From NCBI RefSeq assembly GCF_014268755.2, contig NZ_CP077093.1, positions 1,104,001-1,168,000 on the forward strand: 64,000 bases of DNA, given 5' to 3'. Below, piece by piece: positions 1 to 10,068 of the stretch (positions are counted from its first letter, which is position 1; each line of letters begins with the position of its first letter). The notes below the pieces were generated by a model. The model did no database searches. It was given only the letters and a program-made list of their open reading frames with translations, and was not told where the DNA came from. Position numbers and translations under genes: made by a program. The stretch is from Pseudomonas vanderleydeniana (GTDB lineage: Bacteria > Pseudomonadota > Gammaproteobacteria > Pseudomonadales > Pseudomonadaceae).

Positions 1-2235
1 TCGCCGCGTTCGGTGAGCGTCGTTGGCCGTGAGCAACTCGATCGCAATCCGCCACGGCACGCTGCCGACATGCTGGAGGAGGCTCCGGGCGTGTATTCGG
101 CGGTCAGCCAGCAGGATCCGGGCCTGTCGGTGAACATCCGTGGTATCCAGGACTATGGTCGGGTCAACATGTCGATCGACGGCATGCGCCAGAACTATCA
201 GCAGAGTGGCCACCAGCAGCGCAACGGAACGCTCTATGTCGACCCGGAGCTGCTGTCCGAAGTGGTCATCGAAAAGGGCGCTACCTCCACCATGGGCGGT
301 GCGGGCGTGATTGGCGGGGTCGCCAACTTTCGTACCGTGGAGGCGGCTGACCTGCTCGCTGGCGGCAAGGAAATCGGTGGTCGTGTCCGCGTGACCAGCG
401 GCATTGGTCACCTCGGTAACGGCACCCACTTCATCGGCAGTTCGGCCTTTGCCATCGGTACCGAGGTCTGGGACATGCTGGTGGCTGTCAGCGAACGCAA
501 CCTGGGCGACTACAAACCGGGGAACAAGGGCAGTATCGGCGAACTGCGCAGCGGTGCCGCGCTGAATCCGAGCTACCCCGAGCGGATCAAGAACTCGAAC
601 GTGGCCTATTCGGCGTCGATGATGCGTTCGCGCCTGGTCAAGCTCGGACTCAACCTGCCGGCCGACCAGCGCCTGCAATTGAGCTACCTGGAAACCGACG
701 TCAACTACAGCGACGCCAACATGATGAGCGTCGAGAACCAGGCGCAGCTGTGGGAGAAGCTGGGCAGCAGCAGGATCACCGCGCGCAACCTGGCGCTGGA
801 CTACAGCTATGCCCCGGACAATCCGCTGATCGACTTCAAGGCCAAGATCTACCACGTCGACAACCGCAACGACCAGAGCACCCTGACCCGGGGGTCGACG
901 CCTGGCTACGAGATCACCTACCAGACCGACACCTATGGCCTGCAGGCGCAGAACACCTCGACCTTCACCTTGAGCGAGCTGTCGGTGATCAAGGCCAACT
1001 ACGGCCTGGAGTTCTTCTACGACAAGGTTCGGCCGGATTCCACCCAGCCGGGGGATCCCACTTCCGCGGTGACCGTGCCGGCCTCCGAGAGCCTGACGCC
1101 GGAAGGCGATCGTGCCCTGGGCAGCCTGTTCGGGCGCCTGGACTACGACTACGACGGCTGGCTGAACGTCAATGCCGGGCTGCGTTACGACCGTTATCGG
1201 CTGCGTGGCGAGACCGGTATCAACACCCGGACCTTCGTCATTGGCACGACCCGGCAGATCGGTGTCCCGGTGACCTATGACGTCGATACCGAAGAGGGTC
1301 GCTTTTCGCCGACCTTCGGCCTGTCGATCAAGCCGGGCGTTGACTGGCTGCAACTGTTCGCCAGCTACGGCAAGGGCTGGCGCCCACCGGCTGTGACCGA
1401 GACGCTGATCAGCGGGCGGCCTCATGGTGGCGGTGCGGAAAGTACGCTGCCCAACCCGTTCCTCAAGCCTGAACGCTCCACGACCTGGGAAGTCGGTGCC
1501 AACGTATTGAAGGAAAACCTGCTGTTCAGTGACGACCGCCTGGGCATCAAGGTTGCCTACTTCGACACCCGTGTCGACGATTTCATCTTCATGAACATGG
1601 GGGTGCAACTGCCGGGCTACGGTACGGCCAGCATCAGCAACAGTGCCTATGTCAATAATCTGGAGCAGACCCGCTTCAAGGGCCTGGAGTACCAGCTGGA
1701 CTATGACGCCGGTGTCGCCTATGGCCAGTTCAACTACACGCACATGATCGGCACCAACGATTTCTGCGCGAAGACGGCCTGGCTCGGTGGCGTGACCACA
1801 CCGGTGAAGGGGGCGGGCAGCCGCTCCCCGGTTACCGCCATGATCCCGGACGCCCAGGCTAATGCCGCCACCCATTGCCGGGCGATCCTCGGCTCTTCCG
1901 AACACATGCCGATGGATCGCGGCACCCTGACGCTGGGGACGCGGTTCTTTGATCGCAAGCTGGATATCGGCGCTCGTGCCCGCTACAGCGCCGGCTATTA
2001 CGTGAAGGGTGGTGCGCAGGTCACCACCTCGCAGACCGGCATCTACCCCGCGGACTGGAAACCCTACACCGTCTACGACCTGTACAGCAGCTATCGCGCG
2101 ACCGACCAGTTGACCCTGCGCCTGGCCATGGAAAACGTCACCAACCGCGCCTACCTGGTGCCGCTGGGCGATGTGCTGGCCTTCACCCTGGGACGCGGCC
2201 GCACCCTGCAGGGCACCGTCGAATATCAGTTCTGA
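1..2235 (+). CDS. hasR: TonB-dependent heme/hemophore receptor HasR (5' partial)
   Basis: Outer-membrane receptor that takes heme from the HasA hemophore and imports it with TonB energy. The reading frame is open from base 1, so the signal peptide, signalling domain and start lie outside the window; about 744 residues are present, whereas the family is usually about 850-890. A plug domain comes first (VNIRGIQDYGRV), then a long beta-barrel ending in the aromatic residue F (EYQF). Two histidines sit where HasR heme ligands are expected: SGHQQRNG in the plug (codon at 211) and GRPHGG (codon at 1423) between WRPP and NPFL, the FRAP/NPNL-like box. hasA follows after 80 bp, which supports HasR over other heme receptors. 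Confidence 0.93.
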   Translation, partial: SPRSVSVVGREQLDRNPPRHAADMLEEAPGVYSAVSQQDPGLSVNIRGIQDYGRVNMSIDGMRQNYQQSGHQQRNGTLYVDPELLSEVVIEKGATSTMGGAGVIGGVANFRTVEAADLLAGGKEIGGRVRVTSGIGHLGNGTHFIGSSAFAIGTEVWDMLVAVSERNLGDYKPGNKGSIGELRSGAALNPSYPERIKNSNVAYSASMMRSRLVKLGLNLPADQRLQLSYLETDVNYSDANMMSVENQAQLWEKLGSSRITARNLALDYSYAPDNPLIDFKAKIYHVDNRNDQSTLTRGSTPGYEITYQTDTYGLQAQNTSTFTLSELSVIKANYGLEFFYDKVRPDSTQPGDPTSAVTVPASESLTPEGDRALGSLFGRLDYDYDGWLNVNAGLRYDRYRLRGETGINTRTFVIGTTRQIGVPVTYDVDTEEGRFSPTFGLSIKPGVDWLQLFASYGKGWRPPAVTETLISGRPHGGGAESTLPNPFLKPERSTTWEVGANVLKENLLFSDDRLGIKVAYFDTRVDDFIFMNMGVQLPGYGTASISNSAYVNNLEQTRFKGLEYQLDYDAGVAYGQFNYTHMIGTNDFCAKTAWLGGVTTPVKGAGSRSPVTAMIPDAQANAATHCRAILGSSEHMPMDRGTLTLGTRFFDRKLDIGARARYSAGYYVKGGAQVTTSQTGIYPADWKPYTVYDLYSSYRATDQLTLRLAMENVTNRAYLVPLGDVLAFTLGRGRTLQGTVEYQF

Positions 2236-2239
2236 CCGA

Positions 2240-2261
2240 TTTTGCCCAGTGACGGGCAAAA
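2240..2261 (+). other. hasR-hasA intergenic hairpin
   Basis: An 8-bp perfect inverted repeat (TTTTGCCC / GGGCAAAA, 6-nt loop) lies just after the hasR stop. It has no following T-run, so it looks more like an RNA processing or stabilising hairpin, or a partial terminator, than a strong intrinsic terminator. Confidence 0.45.
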
Positions 2262-2315
2262 CCTCAGCAGGCGCAGGTCTGCTGTGGAATAACCACCCTC
2301 AATTGGAGTTTTTGC

Positions 2316-2936
2316 ATGAGCATTTCGATTTCGTACAGCGCTGAGTATGCCGGTTCCTCGGTTGCGAGCTACCTGAGCGACTGGTCGGCCTACTTCGGTG
2401 ATCTCGATCACCGCGCAGGTTCGGTCAAGGAAGGCGTGAACACCGGTGGTTTCAACCCGGGTCCGTTCGACGGCACCCAGTACGGCGTGTCGAGCACCGT
2501 CAGCGATGCTTCTGCGGTCATCGGTGGCAACCTGCACTACACCCTGTTCACCCCGCCAACCCACACCCTGTGGGGCTCGGTTGATTCCATCAACCTGGGT
2601 ACCGTCCTGAACGGCGGCGCCTCCAGCGGCGGCTACACCGTCACCAACCAGGAAGTCAGCTTCACCGGCCTGGGCCTGAGCAGCGCGCAGGCCGAAGGTC
2701 GCGATGGCCAGGTGCACAAGATCGTCTACGGCCTGATGAGCGGCGACAGCTCGGCACTGGTTTCGGCCATCGATGCCCTGCTCAAGGCCGTCGACCCATC
2801 GCTGTCGGTCAACTCCACCTTCGACCAACTGGCGTCGGCTGGCGTGGCTCACCTCGATGGCGCCTCCGTGGCCGCGACCGACGTGTCCCTGGTGGGCGTG
2901 CAGGATACCTCGCACGACCTCGCCCTGGCGGCCTGA
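2316..2936 (+). CDS. hasA: Secreted heme-binding hemophore HasA
   Basis: Extracellular hemophore of 206 residues that captures heme and passes it to HasR. The residues known to bind or support heme in this family are all present at the expected numbers: His32 (GDLDHRAG), Tyr75 (NLHYTLF) and His83 (PPTHTLW). There is no N-terminal signal peptide; the C-terminus ends in a hydrophobic tail (HDLALAA), the uncleaved or C-terminal signal used by type I secretion. A GGAG ribosome site sits 7 bp before ATG 2316. The secretion machinery (hasDEF) is encoded directly downstream. Identification is firm from length, heme ligands and context. Confidence 0.97.
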   Translation: MSISISYSAEYAGSSVASYLSDWSAYFGDLDHRAGSVKEGVNTGGFNPGPFDGTQYGVSSTVSDASAVIGGNLHYTLFTPPTHTLWGSVDSINLGTVLNGGASSGGYTVTNQEVSFTGLGLSSAQAEGRDGQVHKIVYGLMSGDSSALVSAIDALLKAVDPSLSVNSTFDQLASAGVAHLDGASVAATDVSLVGVQDTSHDLALAA

Positions 2937-2953
2937 TCCGGTTGCCATGAAAA

Positions 2954-2985
2954 AAGCGAATGAAAGATCGCTCTTTCATTCGCTT
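2954..2985 (+). terminator. Perfect 14-bp hairpin between hasA and hasD
   Basis: A perfect inverted repeat, 14 bp on each side (2954-2967 and 2972-2985) with a TCGC loop, begins 18 bp after the hasA stop. There is only a TT after it, so it is not a classic strong terminator. The likely role is partial termination or 3'-end protection of hasA mRNA, giving much more hemophore than secretion machinery. That role is inference; the structure itself is directly visible. Confidence 0.6.
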
Positions 2986-3134
2986 CGATGACACACCGTC
3001 GTCGCCCGAGTTTTCGAAGGCCAGGGCGACGGCGGATGCACATTCTGGGGAACGCCACGGGGGCCGTCAACGCACCCCGGGCGGGCCCCTGCCGCCGGCC
3101 CGTTGCGTACCGGCGGTCACCACCTTGCGACGGG

Positions 3135-4901
3135 ATGACCTCGATGACCAGGCCAGGAGCCACGGGTGCGGATGAGATGCTGGCCGCGCTGACGGCCTAC
3201 AAGGGCGCGTTTCTCAATATCGGTCTGTTTTCGGCGGTGATCAACCTGCTGATGCTGGCCCCGGCGCTTTACATGCTGCAGGTCTACGACCGGGTGCTGG
3301 CGTCCGGCAACCAGATGACCCTGCTGATGCTGACGCTGATGATCCTCGGCCTGTTCGGCCTGATGGGCGCGTTGGAGTGGGTGCGCAGCCAGGTGGTGAT
3401 CCGCCTCGGCACGCGGATGGACATGGGGCTGAACCAGCGCGTCTACGACGCGGCGTTCGAGACCCAGTTGAGCGACGGCAAGCCGGTTGCCGGGCAGGCA
3501 CTGAACGACCTGACCGCGCTGCGCCAGTTCGCCACCGGCAACGCCTTGTTCGCGTTCTTCGATGCGCCGTGGTTCCCGGTGTACCTGCTGGTGATCTTCC
3601 TTTTCCACCCCTGGCTCGGGCTGTTCGCCCTGGCCGGTGCGGCCATACTGGTGGCGCTGGCCTGGCTCAACCACCGGGCCTGCCATGCGCCGCTGGGGTT
3701 GGCCAGTCAACTGTCGATCAGTGCCAGCCAGCAGGCCAGCGCACACCTGCGCAATGCCGAGGCCATCGAGGCGATGGGCATGCTCGGCACTTTGCGCCAG
3801 CGCTGGTTCGGCGAGCACCAGGCTTTTCTCGCCCAGCAAAACCTCGCGAGCGAGCGGGCATCTGCGGTCGGTGCCTGGTCCAAGGGGGTGCGCCTGGCCT
3901 TGCAATCGTTGGTGCTTGGCCTGGGCGCCTGGCTGGCGGTCGACGGGCAGATCACCCCTGGCATGATGATCGCCGGTTCGATCCTGATGGGCCGGGTGCT
4001 GAGCCCGATCGACCAGTTGATCGCGGTGTGGAAGCAGTGGAGTTCGGCGCGCCTGGCCTATCAGCGGCTGTCGGAACTGCTGGTGTCGCATCCGGCCCGG
4101 CCCGCGCGCATGAGCCTGCCGGTGCCCAAGGGCGCTTTGCTGGTGGAACAGCTGAGCGCCTGTGCGCCGGGGAGCCGGCGGCCGGCCCTGGCCAATCTCG
4201 GCTTCAGCCTGGCGGCCGGTAGCGTACTGGGCGTGATCGGGCCTTCCGGTTGCGGCAAGTCGACCCTGGCCCGACTGCTGCTGGGCATCTGGGCACCATT
4301 GGCCGGCAAGGTCCGTCTGGACGGGGCGGACCTGACGCAATGGGACCGCCAGCAACTGGGACCGCACATCGGTTACCTGCCCCAGGACATCCAGCTGTTC
4401 GCCGGCAGCATCGCCGAGAACATCGCCCGTTTCGAGTCGGTTGACGCCGAGGCGGTGCTGGCGGCTGCGCAGATGGCTGGTGTGCATGAACTGATCCTGC
4501 AACTGCCCCAGGGCTACGACACGCGCCTGGGCGAGGGTGGGGCTGGGCTGTCCGGCGGGCAGAAGCAGCGCATTGCCCTGGCGCGGGCGTTGTACCGCCT
4601 GCCGGCGCTGATCGTGCTCGACGAACCGAATTCCAACCTCGACGAGGCCGGTGAGCAGGCGCTGTTGCAGGCGATCAGCCAACTCAAGGTCCACCAGCGC
4701 ACGTTGATCCTGATCACCCACAAACCCAATGTCCTGAGCCTGACCGACCAGTTGCTGATCCTGCGCGAGGGCCAGTTGCAGGCATTCGGGCCGACCGCGC
4801 GGGTGCTCGAGGCATCCCGGCCACAGAAACCCGCCGCCCCGGCCAAGCCGATGGCGGCGGTGAACATGAGTTATCGCCTGGGAGAGGGCCGTTCATCATG
4901 A
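3135..4901 (+). CDS. hasD: Type I secretion ABC transporter HasD for HasA
   Basis: Inner-membrane ABC exporter (PrtD/HasD class) powering HasA secretion; about 588 residues from this start. The N-terminal half is a membrane domain ([20 protein letters not shown]). The C-terminal nucleotide-binding domain has Walker [10 protein letters not shown] at about residue 369, the signature LSGGQKQR, Walker [13 protein letters not shown] and switch His in ITHKP. The frame stays open upstream to 2988, but that stretch encodes an arginine-rich run unlike the family and overlaps the hasA-hasD intergenic region. ATG 3135 fits the usual length; ATG 3144 or 3177 are alternatives, since no start has a good ribosome site. 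The stop overlaps the hasE start. Confidence 0.93.
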   Translation: MTSMTRPGATGADEMLAALTAYKGAFLNIGLFSAVINLLMLAPALYMLQVYDRVLASGNQMTLLMLTLMILGLFGLMGALEWVRSQVVIRLGTRMDMGLNQRVYDAAFETQLSDGKPVAGQALNDLTALRQFATGNALFAFFDAPWFPVYLLVIFLFHPWLGLFALAGAAILVALAWLNHRACHAPLGLASQLSISASQQASAHLRNAEAIEAMGMLGTLRQRWFGEHQAFLAQQNLASERASAVGAWSKGVRLALQSLVLGLGAWLAVDGQITPGMMIAGSILMGRVLSPIDQLIAVWKQWSSARLAYQRLSELLVSHPARPARMSLPVPKGALLVEQLSACAPGSRRPALANLGFSLAAGSVLGVIGPSGCGKSTLARLLLGIWAPLAGKVRLDGADLTQWDRQQLGPHIGYLPQDIQLFAGSIAENIARFESVDAEAVLAAAQMAGVHELILQLPQGYDTRLGEGGAGLSGGQKQRIALARALYRLPALIVLDEPNSNLDEAGEQALLQAISQLKVHQRTLILITHKPNVLSLTDQLLILREGQLQAFGPTARVLEASRPQKPAAPAKPMAAVNMSYRLGEGRSS

Positions 4902-6241
4902 GTTCGTCACGTCCTGCACTGCATCTGGCGGCGGACAATGCCTCGGCGACGGTGTTGTCCCTCGATGACAAGCGTTATTCGCGGCTGGGCTGGGTCCTGC
5001 TGTTCTGCGGTTTTGCCGGTTTCCTCGGCTGGGCCGCGCTGGCACCGCTGGACAAGGGCGTTGCGGTGTCTGGCAAGGTCATGGTCTCGGGTCATCGCAA
5101 GGTGGTGCAGCACCCTGCGGGAGGCATCGTCGAGCGCATCGAGGTGCGTGACGGTGACCGGGTGGTGGCCGGGCAGGTGCTGATTCGTCTCAAGGAGACA
5201 CCGGCGCTGAGTCAGGTCCAGTCGTTGCGCAGCCAACTGCTCGGTTCGCTGGCCAGCGAGGCGCGCCTGAATGCCGAGCGTGATGGTGCCCGGAGCATCC
5301 GTTTTGACGACGAGATGCTCAAGCAATCCGCGGCACCCGAGATCGAGGCAACGCTGGCGTTGCAGCGCCAGCTGTTTTCCAGCCGGGCCCAGGCGTTGGC
5401 GACGGAGCAGCAGGGCATCGGCGAGACCATCGCCGGCGCCGAAGCGCAGTTGCGTGGCGTGCGCGACTCCCAGGCCAACAAGGTGCAGCAGCGCCAGGCC
5501 CTGGGCGAACAGCTGCAGGGGCTGCGCGAGCTGGCCCGCGACGGCTATATCCCGCGTAACCGGCTGCTCGACAGCGAGCGCCTGTATGCCCAGGTCGAGG
5601 GTTCGATTGCCGAGGACTTCGGTCGTATCGGCCAGTTGCAGCGCCAGGTGCTGGAAATGCGCCTGCGTATCCGGCAACTGGCCGAGGAGTTCCAGAAGGA
5701 GGTGCGCAGCCAGTTGGCCGAGACCCGCGTGCGCAGCGACGACCTGCGCAGTCGCCTGGCCTCGGCGGAATTCGAGTTGGCCAACAGCCAGTTGCGTGCA
5801 CCAGCGGCGGGGATCGTGGTCGGCCTCGACGTGTTCACCGAGGGTGGGGTGGTCAAGCCGGGCCAGGCACTGATGGAGATCGTGCCGCAGGACGAGCCGT
5901 TGCTGATGGAGGCGCGGGTGCCGGTGGACCTGGTGGACAAGGTGCACCCGGGACTGCCGGTGGAGCTGATGTTCCCGGCGTTCAACCAGAGCACCACGCC
6001 ACGGGTGGCGGGCGAGGTGTTGCTGGTCTCCGCCGACCGCCAGGTCGACGAGCGCACCGACGAGCCTTACTACACCTTGCGCGCGCGGGTCAGCGCCGAA
6101 GGCATGCAGCAGTTGGCCGGCCTGCAGATCCGTCCCGGCATGCCGGTGCAGGCGTTCGTGCGGACCGGTGAGCGCTCGATGCTCAACTACCTGTTCAAGC
6201 CGCTGCTGGACCGGACCCATATGGCGTTGGTGGAGGAATGA
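4898..6241 (+). CDS. hasE: Type I secretion periplasmic adaptor HasE
   Basis: HlyD/PrtE-type membrane fusion protein, 447 residues, linking the HasD exporter to the outer-membrane channel. It has one membrane span near residues 28-48 ([19 protein letters not shown]), a lipoyl-like segment ([13 protein letters not shown]), a long Glu/Arg/Gln-rich coiled coil at about 100-290, and a beta-barrel-like C-terminal region. The start shares ATGA with the hasD stop, and the stop shares ATGA with hasF, so the three genes are translationally coupled. Confidence 0.93.
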   Translation: MSSSRPALHLAADNASATVLSLDDKRYSRLGWVLLFCGFAGFLGWAALAPLDKGVAVSGKVMVSGHRKVVQHPAGGIVERIEVRDGDRVVAGQVLIRLKETPALSQVQSLRSQLLGSLASEARLNAERDGARSIRFDDEMLKQSAAPEIEATLALQRQLFSSRAQALATEQQGIGETIAGAEAQLRGVRDSQANKVQQRQALGEQLQGLRELARDGYIPRNRLLDSERLYAQVEGSIAEDFGRIGQLQRQVLEMRLRIRQLAEEFQKEVRSQLAETRVRSDDLRSRLASAEFELANSQLRAPAAGIVVGLDVFTEGGVVKPGQALMEIVPQDEPLLMEARVPVDLVDKVHPGLPVELMFPAFNQSTTPRVAGEVLLVSADRQVDERTDEPYYTLRARVSAEGMQQLAGLQIRPGMPVQAFVRTGERSMLNYLFKPLLDRTHMALVEE

Positions 6242-7572
6242 GTGTGCGTGTGTGGATCGGCCTGCTGGCCGTCTTGCTGAGCAACCCGAGCCAGGCGTTG
6301 GGACTGCTTGAAGCCTATGACCTGGCGCTGCGCAACGACCCGACCTTCCAGGCCGCCATCAGGGAGCGCGATGCCGGCGAGGAGAATCGTGTGATCGCCC
6401 GTGCCGGTCTGTTGCCGACACTGAACTGGACCTACAACAACTCGCGCAACGAATCCGAAGTCACCCAGGCTACGGCCTTCGGCAAGGTCACCAGCGATCG
6501 CGACTACCGCAGCTACGCGGCGAGCCTGACCTTGCAGCAACCGTTGCTCGACTACGAGGCCTATGCCCGCTATCGCCAGGGCGCGGCCCAGGCGTTGTTC
6601 GCCGACCAGCGTTTTCGCGGCAAGAGCCAGGAACTGGCGGTGCGTTTGTTGAGTGCCTACAGCGAGGCCCTGCTGGCCCAGGAGCGCATCGAGTTGAGCC
6701 GTGCCCAGCGCCGCGCGTTGGCCGAGCGGCTGGAGTTGAACCAGCGGCTGCTCAAGGGCGGCGAAGGTACCCGTACCGACCTGCTGGAAACCCAGGCCCG
6801 CCTGAGCCTGACCCAGGCCGAGGAGATCGAGGCGCAGGACAGCCAGGATACTGCGCTGCGCAGCCTGGAGGCGATCGTCGGGCAGCCGCTGCTGGTCGAT
6901 GACCTGGCTCCCCTGGCGACACATTTCTCCATCGAGCCGTTGCAGCCCCAGCGCTTCGAGACCTGGCGCGACATGGCCCTGGCCAACAACGCCGAGCTGG
7001 CGTCGCAGCACCACGCCTTGACCGCCGCCGAGTACGAGGTGGAACGCAAGCGGGCGGGGCACCTGCCCAAGGTCAGCCTGTATGCCACCAGCCGCCAGAC
7101 CAGTTCCGATTCCGAGAGCAGCTACAACCAGAAGTACGACACCAATACCATCGGTATCCAGGTCAGCGTACCGCTGTTCGCCGGTGGTTCGGTTTCGGCC
7201 TCGACCCGTCAGGCGGCCAGCCAGCTGTCCCAGGCGCAGTACGAACTGGATGCGCAGACGGTGACCACCCTGGTGGAGTTGCGCAAGCAGTTCAACCTCA
7301 ACACCAGTGGTGCGGCGAAGGTCCGTGCCTATGAAGTGGCGGTGAGTTCGGCGACGGCGCTGGTGGAGGCGACCCGCAAGAGCGTGCAGGGCGGCGAACG
7401 GGTCAACCTCGATGTGCTGGATGCCGAGCAGCAATTGTTCAGTGCCAGGCGCGACCTGGCGCAGGCGCGGCATGCCTATCTGCTGGCGCGGATCCAGTTG
7501 CGGTTCTATGCCGGGGTGCTGGAGGCGGGTGATTTGCAGGCGCTGGCCGGGTATTTTCGGCCGGCGGGTTAA
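6238..7572 (+). CDS. hasF: TolC-family outer-membrane channel HasF
   Basis: Outer-membrane efflux protein of 444 residues, the exit duct for HasA. A signal peptide ends near PSQALG, and the mature start GLLEAYDLALRNDPTF is typical of TolC/PrtF/AprF proteins. Two internally similar helical OEP repeats follow, with long coiled-coil helices. It overlaps hasE by ATGA and closes the has operon; a REP pair, with no obvious intrinsic terminator, follows. Confidence 0.92.
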   Translation: MSVRVWIGLLAVLLSNPSQALGLLEAYDLALRNDPTFQAAIRERDAGEENRVIARAGLLPTLNWTYNNSRNESEVTQATAFGKVTSDRDYRSYAASLTLQQPLLDYEAYARYRQGAAQALFADQRFRGKSQELAVRLLSAYSEALLAQERIELSRAQRRALAERLELNQRLLKGGEGTRTDLLETQARLSLTQAEEIEAQDSQDTALRSLEAIVGQPLLVDDLAPLATHFSIEPLQPQRFETWRDMALANNAELASQHHALTAAEYEVERKRAGHLPKVSLYATSRQTSSDSESSYNQKYDTNTIGIQVSVPLFAGGSVSASTRQAASQLSQAQYELDAQTVTTLVELRKQFNLNTSGAAKVRAYEVAVSSATALVEATRKSVQGGERVNLDVLDAEQQLFSARRDLAQARHAYLLARIQLRFYAGVLEAGDLQALAGYFRPAG

Positions 7573-7678
7573 AGCATTTGCAGGCTCCAGTTTTTGGGGG
7601 GCAGTCCACAACTGTGGGAGCCAACTGTCTTTAACTCCCCCTGCGATGAGCGGTCGGATACTGGCCGCCGTTGGCGGT

Positions 7679-7765
7679 TCGCGGATAAATCCGGCTCCCA
7701 CAGTACCGTGCAGTACACAAATCTTGTGATCGACGCAAACTGTGGGAGCAGGATTTATCCGCGAA
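7679..7765. repeat. REPIN-like inverted repeat pair (GGATAAATCC type)
   Basis: Two arms, TTCGCGGATAAATCC...GCTCCCACA (7679-7703) and its near-perfect reverse complement (7741-7765, one mismatch), flank about 37 bp. The consensus is the Pseudomonas REP motif. A further fragment (ACTGTGGGAGCC) lies at 7610-7622. The whole hasF-gntR gap (7573-7865) is 293 bp and otherwise holds only the gntR upstream region. Confidence 0.8.
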
Positions 7766-7865
7766 CAGGGCCCGCAAGCCTTACTCGTCAGAATGAACTT
7801 GACGCTTTTTCATCCAGGGAGAATACTCGGCGCAAATTCATATAGATGACTGGATAACTACAAAA

Positions 7866-8597
7866 ATGAATACCCTCTCCAGCGACGAACGTCTCCCGCT
7901 CTATCAGCGCCTGCGCGACGAACTGGCCCGGCAGATCGCCAACAACCGCTGGCGCCCGGGCGAGGCGATTCCCACCGAAGCCGTGCTGGCCGGCGAGTAC
8001 CAGCTGTCCATCGGCACCGTGCGCAAGGCCGTCGACAAGCTGGTGGAAGAGGGCGTGCTCGAGCGCCACCAGGGACGCGGCACCTTCATCCGTCGGCCGC
8101 AGTTCCAGTCTTCGCTGTTCCGTTTCTTCCGCTTCCAGAACCTGGCCGGTGAGCGCCAACTGCCGCAGAGCCGGATTCTCACCATCGATTCGCTGCCCGC
8201 GCCGTCGGCCGTCAGCCAGGTCCTGGGGCTGCCGCCCGAGGCCGAGGTGATCCGTCTGGTTCGCCTGCGCCTGCTCGAAGGCACGCCGGTGCTGGCCGAG
8301 GAAATCTGGCTGCCCAAGGGGCCCTTCCAGGCCCTGCTGACGGTCGACCTCGACCAGCAGGGCCCACTGCTCTATCCGATCTACGAAACGCTCTGCGGCC
8401 AGGTCGTGGCTTGTGCCGAGGAAACCCTGACCGCCGAGGCGGTGGGCGAGGTGCATGCCCGGCTGTTGCAGATCGAGCCAGACAGCCCGGTGGTGGTGAT
8501 CGAGCGGTTGGCCCGCGACTACGCCGGCCAGCCGCTGGAGTGGCGTCGCTCGCGCGGTCATGCCAGCCACTTCCGCTATAACGTCGAGATTCGCTGA
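7866..8597 (+). CDS. GntR-family regulator, HutC/UTRA type
   Basis: Transcription factor of 243 residues. The N-terminal winged helix is seen in LPLYQRLRDELARQI, IPTEAVLAGEYQLSIGTVRKA and ERHQGRGTFI. The rest matches a UTRA effector-binding domain (PPEAEVIRLVRLRLLEGTPV). It probably senses the substrate of the transporter and hydrolase downstream, 42 bp away on the same strand. No clear ribosome site precedes ATG 7866 (ATAACTACAAAA), so translation may be weak or leaderless. The effector is unknown; UTRA proteins respond to sugars, amino acids and other small organic molecules. Confidence 0.88.
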   Translation: MNTLSSDERLPLYQRLRDELARQIANNRWRPGEAIPTEAVLAGEYQLSIGTVRKAVDKLVEEGVLERHQGRGTFIRRPQFQSSLFRFFRFQNLAGERQLPQSRILTIDSLPAPSAVSQVLGLPPEAEVIRLVRLRLLEGTPVLAEEIWLPKGPFQALLTVDLDQQGPLLYPIYETLCGQVVACAEETLTAEAVGEVHARLLQIEPDSPVVVIERLARDYAGQPLEWRRSRGHASHFRYNVEIR

Positions 8598-8639
8598 GTC
8601 CTGCCTGGGCTCCCCGTTGGTCTACAAGGATAAGAAATC

Positions 8640-9920
8640 ATGTTCAGTTGGTACCGCGATATCACTTCGAGGGAGCGCAAGACGTTCTGGGCCTGCTTTG
8701 GCGGTTGGTCCCTGGATGCACTGGAAGTGCAAATGTTCGGCCTGGCGATTCCCGCGCTGATCGCCGCCTTCGCCTTGAGCAAGGGCGAGGCCGGCATGAT
8801 CAGCGGCGTGACGCTGGTCACCTCGGCGATCGGCGGCTGGCTGGGTGGCACACTGTCCGACCGTTATGGCCGGGTGCGCACCCTGCAGTGGATGATCCTC
8901 TGGTTCTCGCTGTTCACCTTCCTCTCGGCCTTCGTGACCGGCTTCAACCAACTGCTGATCGTCAAGGCGCTGCAGGGTTTCGGTATCGGTGGCGAGTGGG
9001 CGGCGGGCGCGGTGCTGATGGCCGAGACCATCCAGTCGCGCTATCGCGGCAAGGTGATGGGCGCGGTGCAGAGTGCCTGGGCGGTCGGCTGGGGCGCGGC
9101 GGTCGGGGTGTTCACCCTGGTCTACACCTTCGTGCCGGAGGCCATGGCCTGGCGAGTGATGTTCCTGGTCGGCCTGTTGCCGGCGCTGCTGGTGATCTAC
9201 GTGCGTCGCAGCGTGGTCGAGCCCGATGCCGGCCAGCGCCAGGCCAGGATCCAGGGGCGTGGCCTGCTGGCGTCGATGGCGGCGATCTTCCGCCCCGAAC
9301 TGCTGCGGGTCACGCTGCTGGGCGGCATCCTCGGCCTGGGCGCCCACGGTGGCTACCACGCGGTGATGACCTGGTTGCCAACCTTCCTCAAGACCGAGCG
9401 CAACCTCTCGGTGCTGAGTTCCGGTGGCTACCTGGCGGTGATCATCGTCGCCTTCTGGTTCGGCTGCGTGGTCAGCGGGATGCTGCTGGACCGCATCGGC
9501 CGGCGCAAGAACATCATTCTCTTCGCCTTCTGCTGCGTGATCACGGTGCAGTGCTACCTGTTCCTGCCGCTGAGCAATGCGCAGATGCTGTTCCTCGGAT
9601 TCCCCCTGGGCTTCTTCGCCGCGGGCATTCCGGCCAGCCTCGGCTCGTTCTTCAACGAGCTGTACCCGGCGGACGTGCGTGGTGCCGGCGTAGGCTTCTG
9701 CTACAACTTCGGCCGGGTGCTGTCGGCGGTGTTCCCGTTCATGGTCGGGCATATGAGCGAGTCGATGTCGCTCGGCTCGGCGATCGGTATCGATGCCGGG
9801 ATCGCCTACGGCGTGGCGGTGCTGGCCGCGCTGGCCTTGCCGGAAACCCGTGGGCGCAACCTGCAGGACGCTACGCCGCAGGCGGAGGCCGGCAAGGGGG
9901 CAGGCCAGTTGTCCCACTGA
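8640..9920 (+). CDS. MFS metabolite:proton symporter
   Basis: Twelve-helix inner-membrane transporter of 426 residues, of the organic acid/aromatic acid symporter type. Diagnostic motifs are DALEVQMFGLAIPA in helix 1, GGTLSDRYGRVRT in the 2-3 loop, GIGGEWAAGAVLMAE in helix 4-5, LDRIGRRKNI in the 8-9 loop and ELYPADVRGAG before helix 11. An AAGGA site precedes ATG 8640. Its place between a GntR regulator and an amidohydrolase suggests uptake of the compound that hydrolase degrades. The substrate cannot be read from sequence; a carboxylate or lactone is an inference. Confidence 0.87.
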   Translation: MFSWYRDITSRERKTFWACFGGWSLDALEVQMFGLAIPALIAAFALSKGEAGMISGVTLVTSAIGGWLGGTLSDRYGRVRTLQWMILWFSLFTFLSAFVTGFNQLLIVKALQGFGIGGEWAAGAVLMAETIQSRYRGKVMGAVQSAWAVGWGAAVGVFTLVYTFVPEAMAWRVMFLVGLLPALLVIYVRRSVVEPDAGQRQARIQGRGLLASMAAIFRPELLRVTLLGGILGLGAHGGYHAVMTWLPTFLKTERNLSVLSSGGYLAVIIVAFWFGCVVSGMLLDRIGRRKNIILFAFCCVITVQCYLFLPLSNAQMLFLGFPLGFFAAGIPASLGSFFNELYPADVRGAGVGFCYNFGRVLSAVFPFMVGHMSESMSLGSAIGIDAGIAYGVAVLAALALPETRGRNLQDATPQAEAGKGAGQLSH

Positions 9921-9953
9921 TTCCACTTTTTTCCTGCCTTGCTCGGCCTGTAT

Positions 9954-10037
9954 GGGAGCCGGCTTGCTGGCGATAGGGGGCTGTCGGCCGACAGCCTTGT
10001 CATCTGCTACACCGCTATCGCCAGCAAGCCGGCTCCC
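9954..10037. repeat. REPIN-like inverted repeat pair (GGCTTGCTGGCGATAG type)
   Basis: Perfect 23-bp arms (9954-9976 and 10015-10037) with sequence GGGAGCCGGCTTGCTGGCGATAG and its reverse complement flank a 38-bp centre that itself contains CTGTCGGCCGACAG. It separates the MFS gene from the amidohydrolase gene and could reduce downstream expression or protect upstream mRNA. Confidence 0.85.
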
Positions 10038-10068
10038 ACAGGGTGGGGCGGGGTCCTTGAGTTCATAG

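Noticed and set aside
13..15. GTG at base 13 as the true hasR start
   Set aside because: The frame is open to base 1 and the encoded part already begins inside the plug domain, so the real start must be outside the window.
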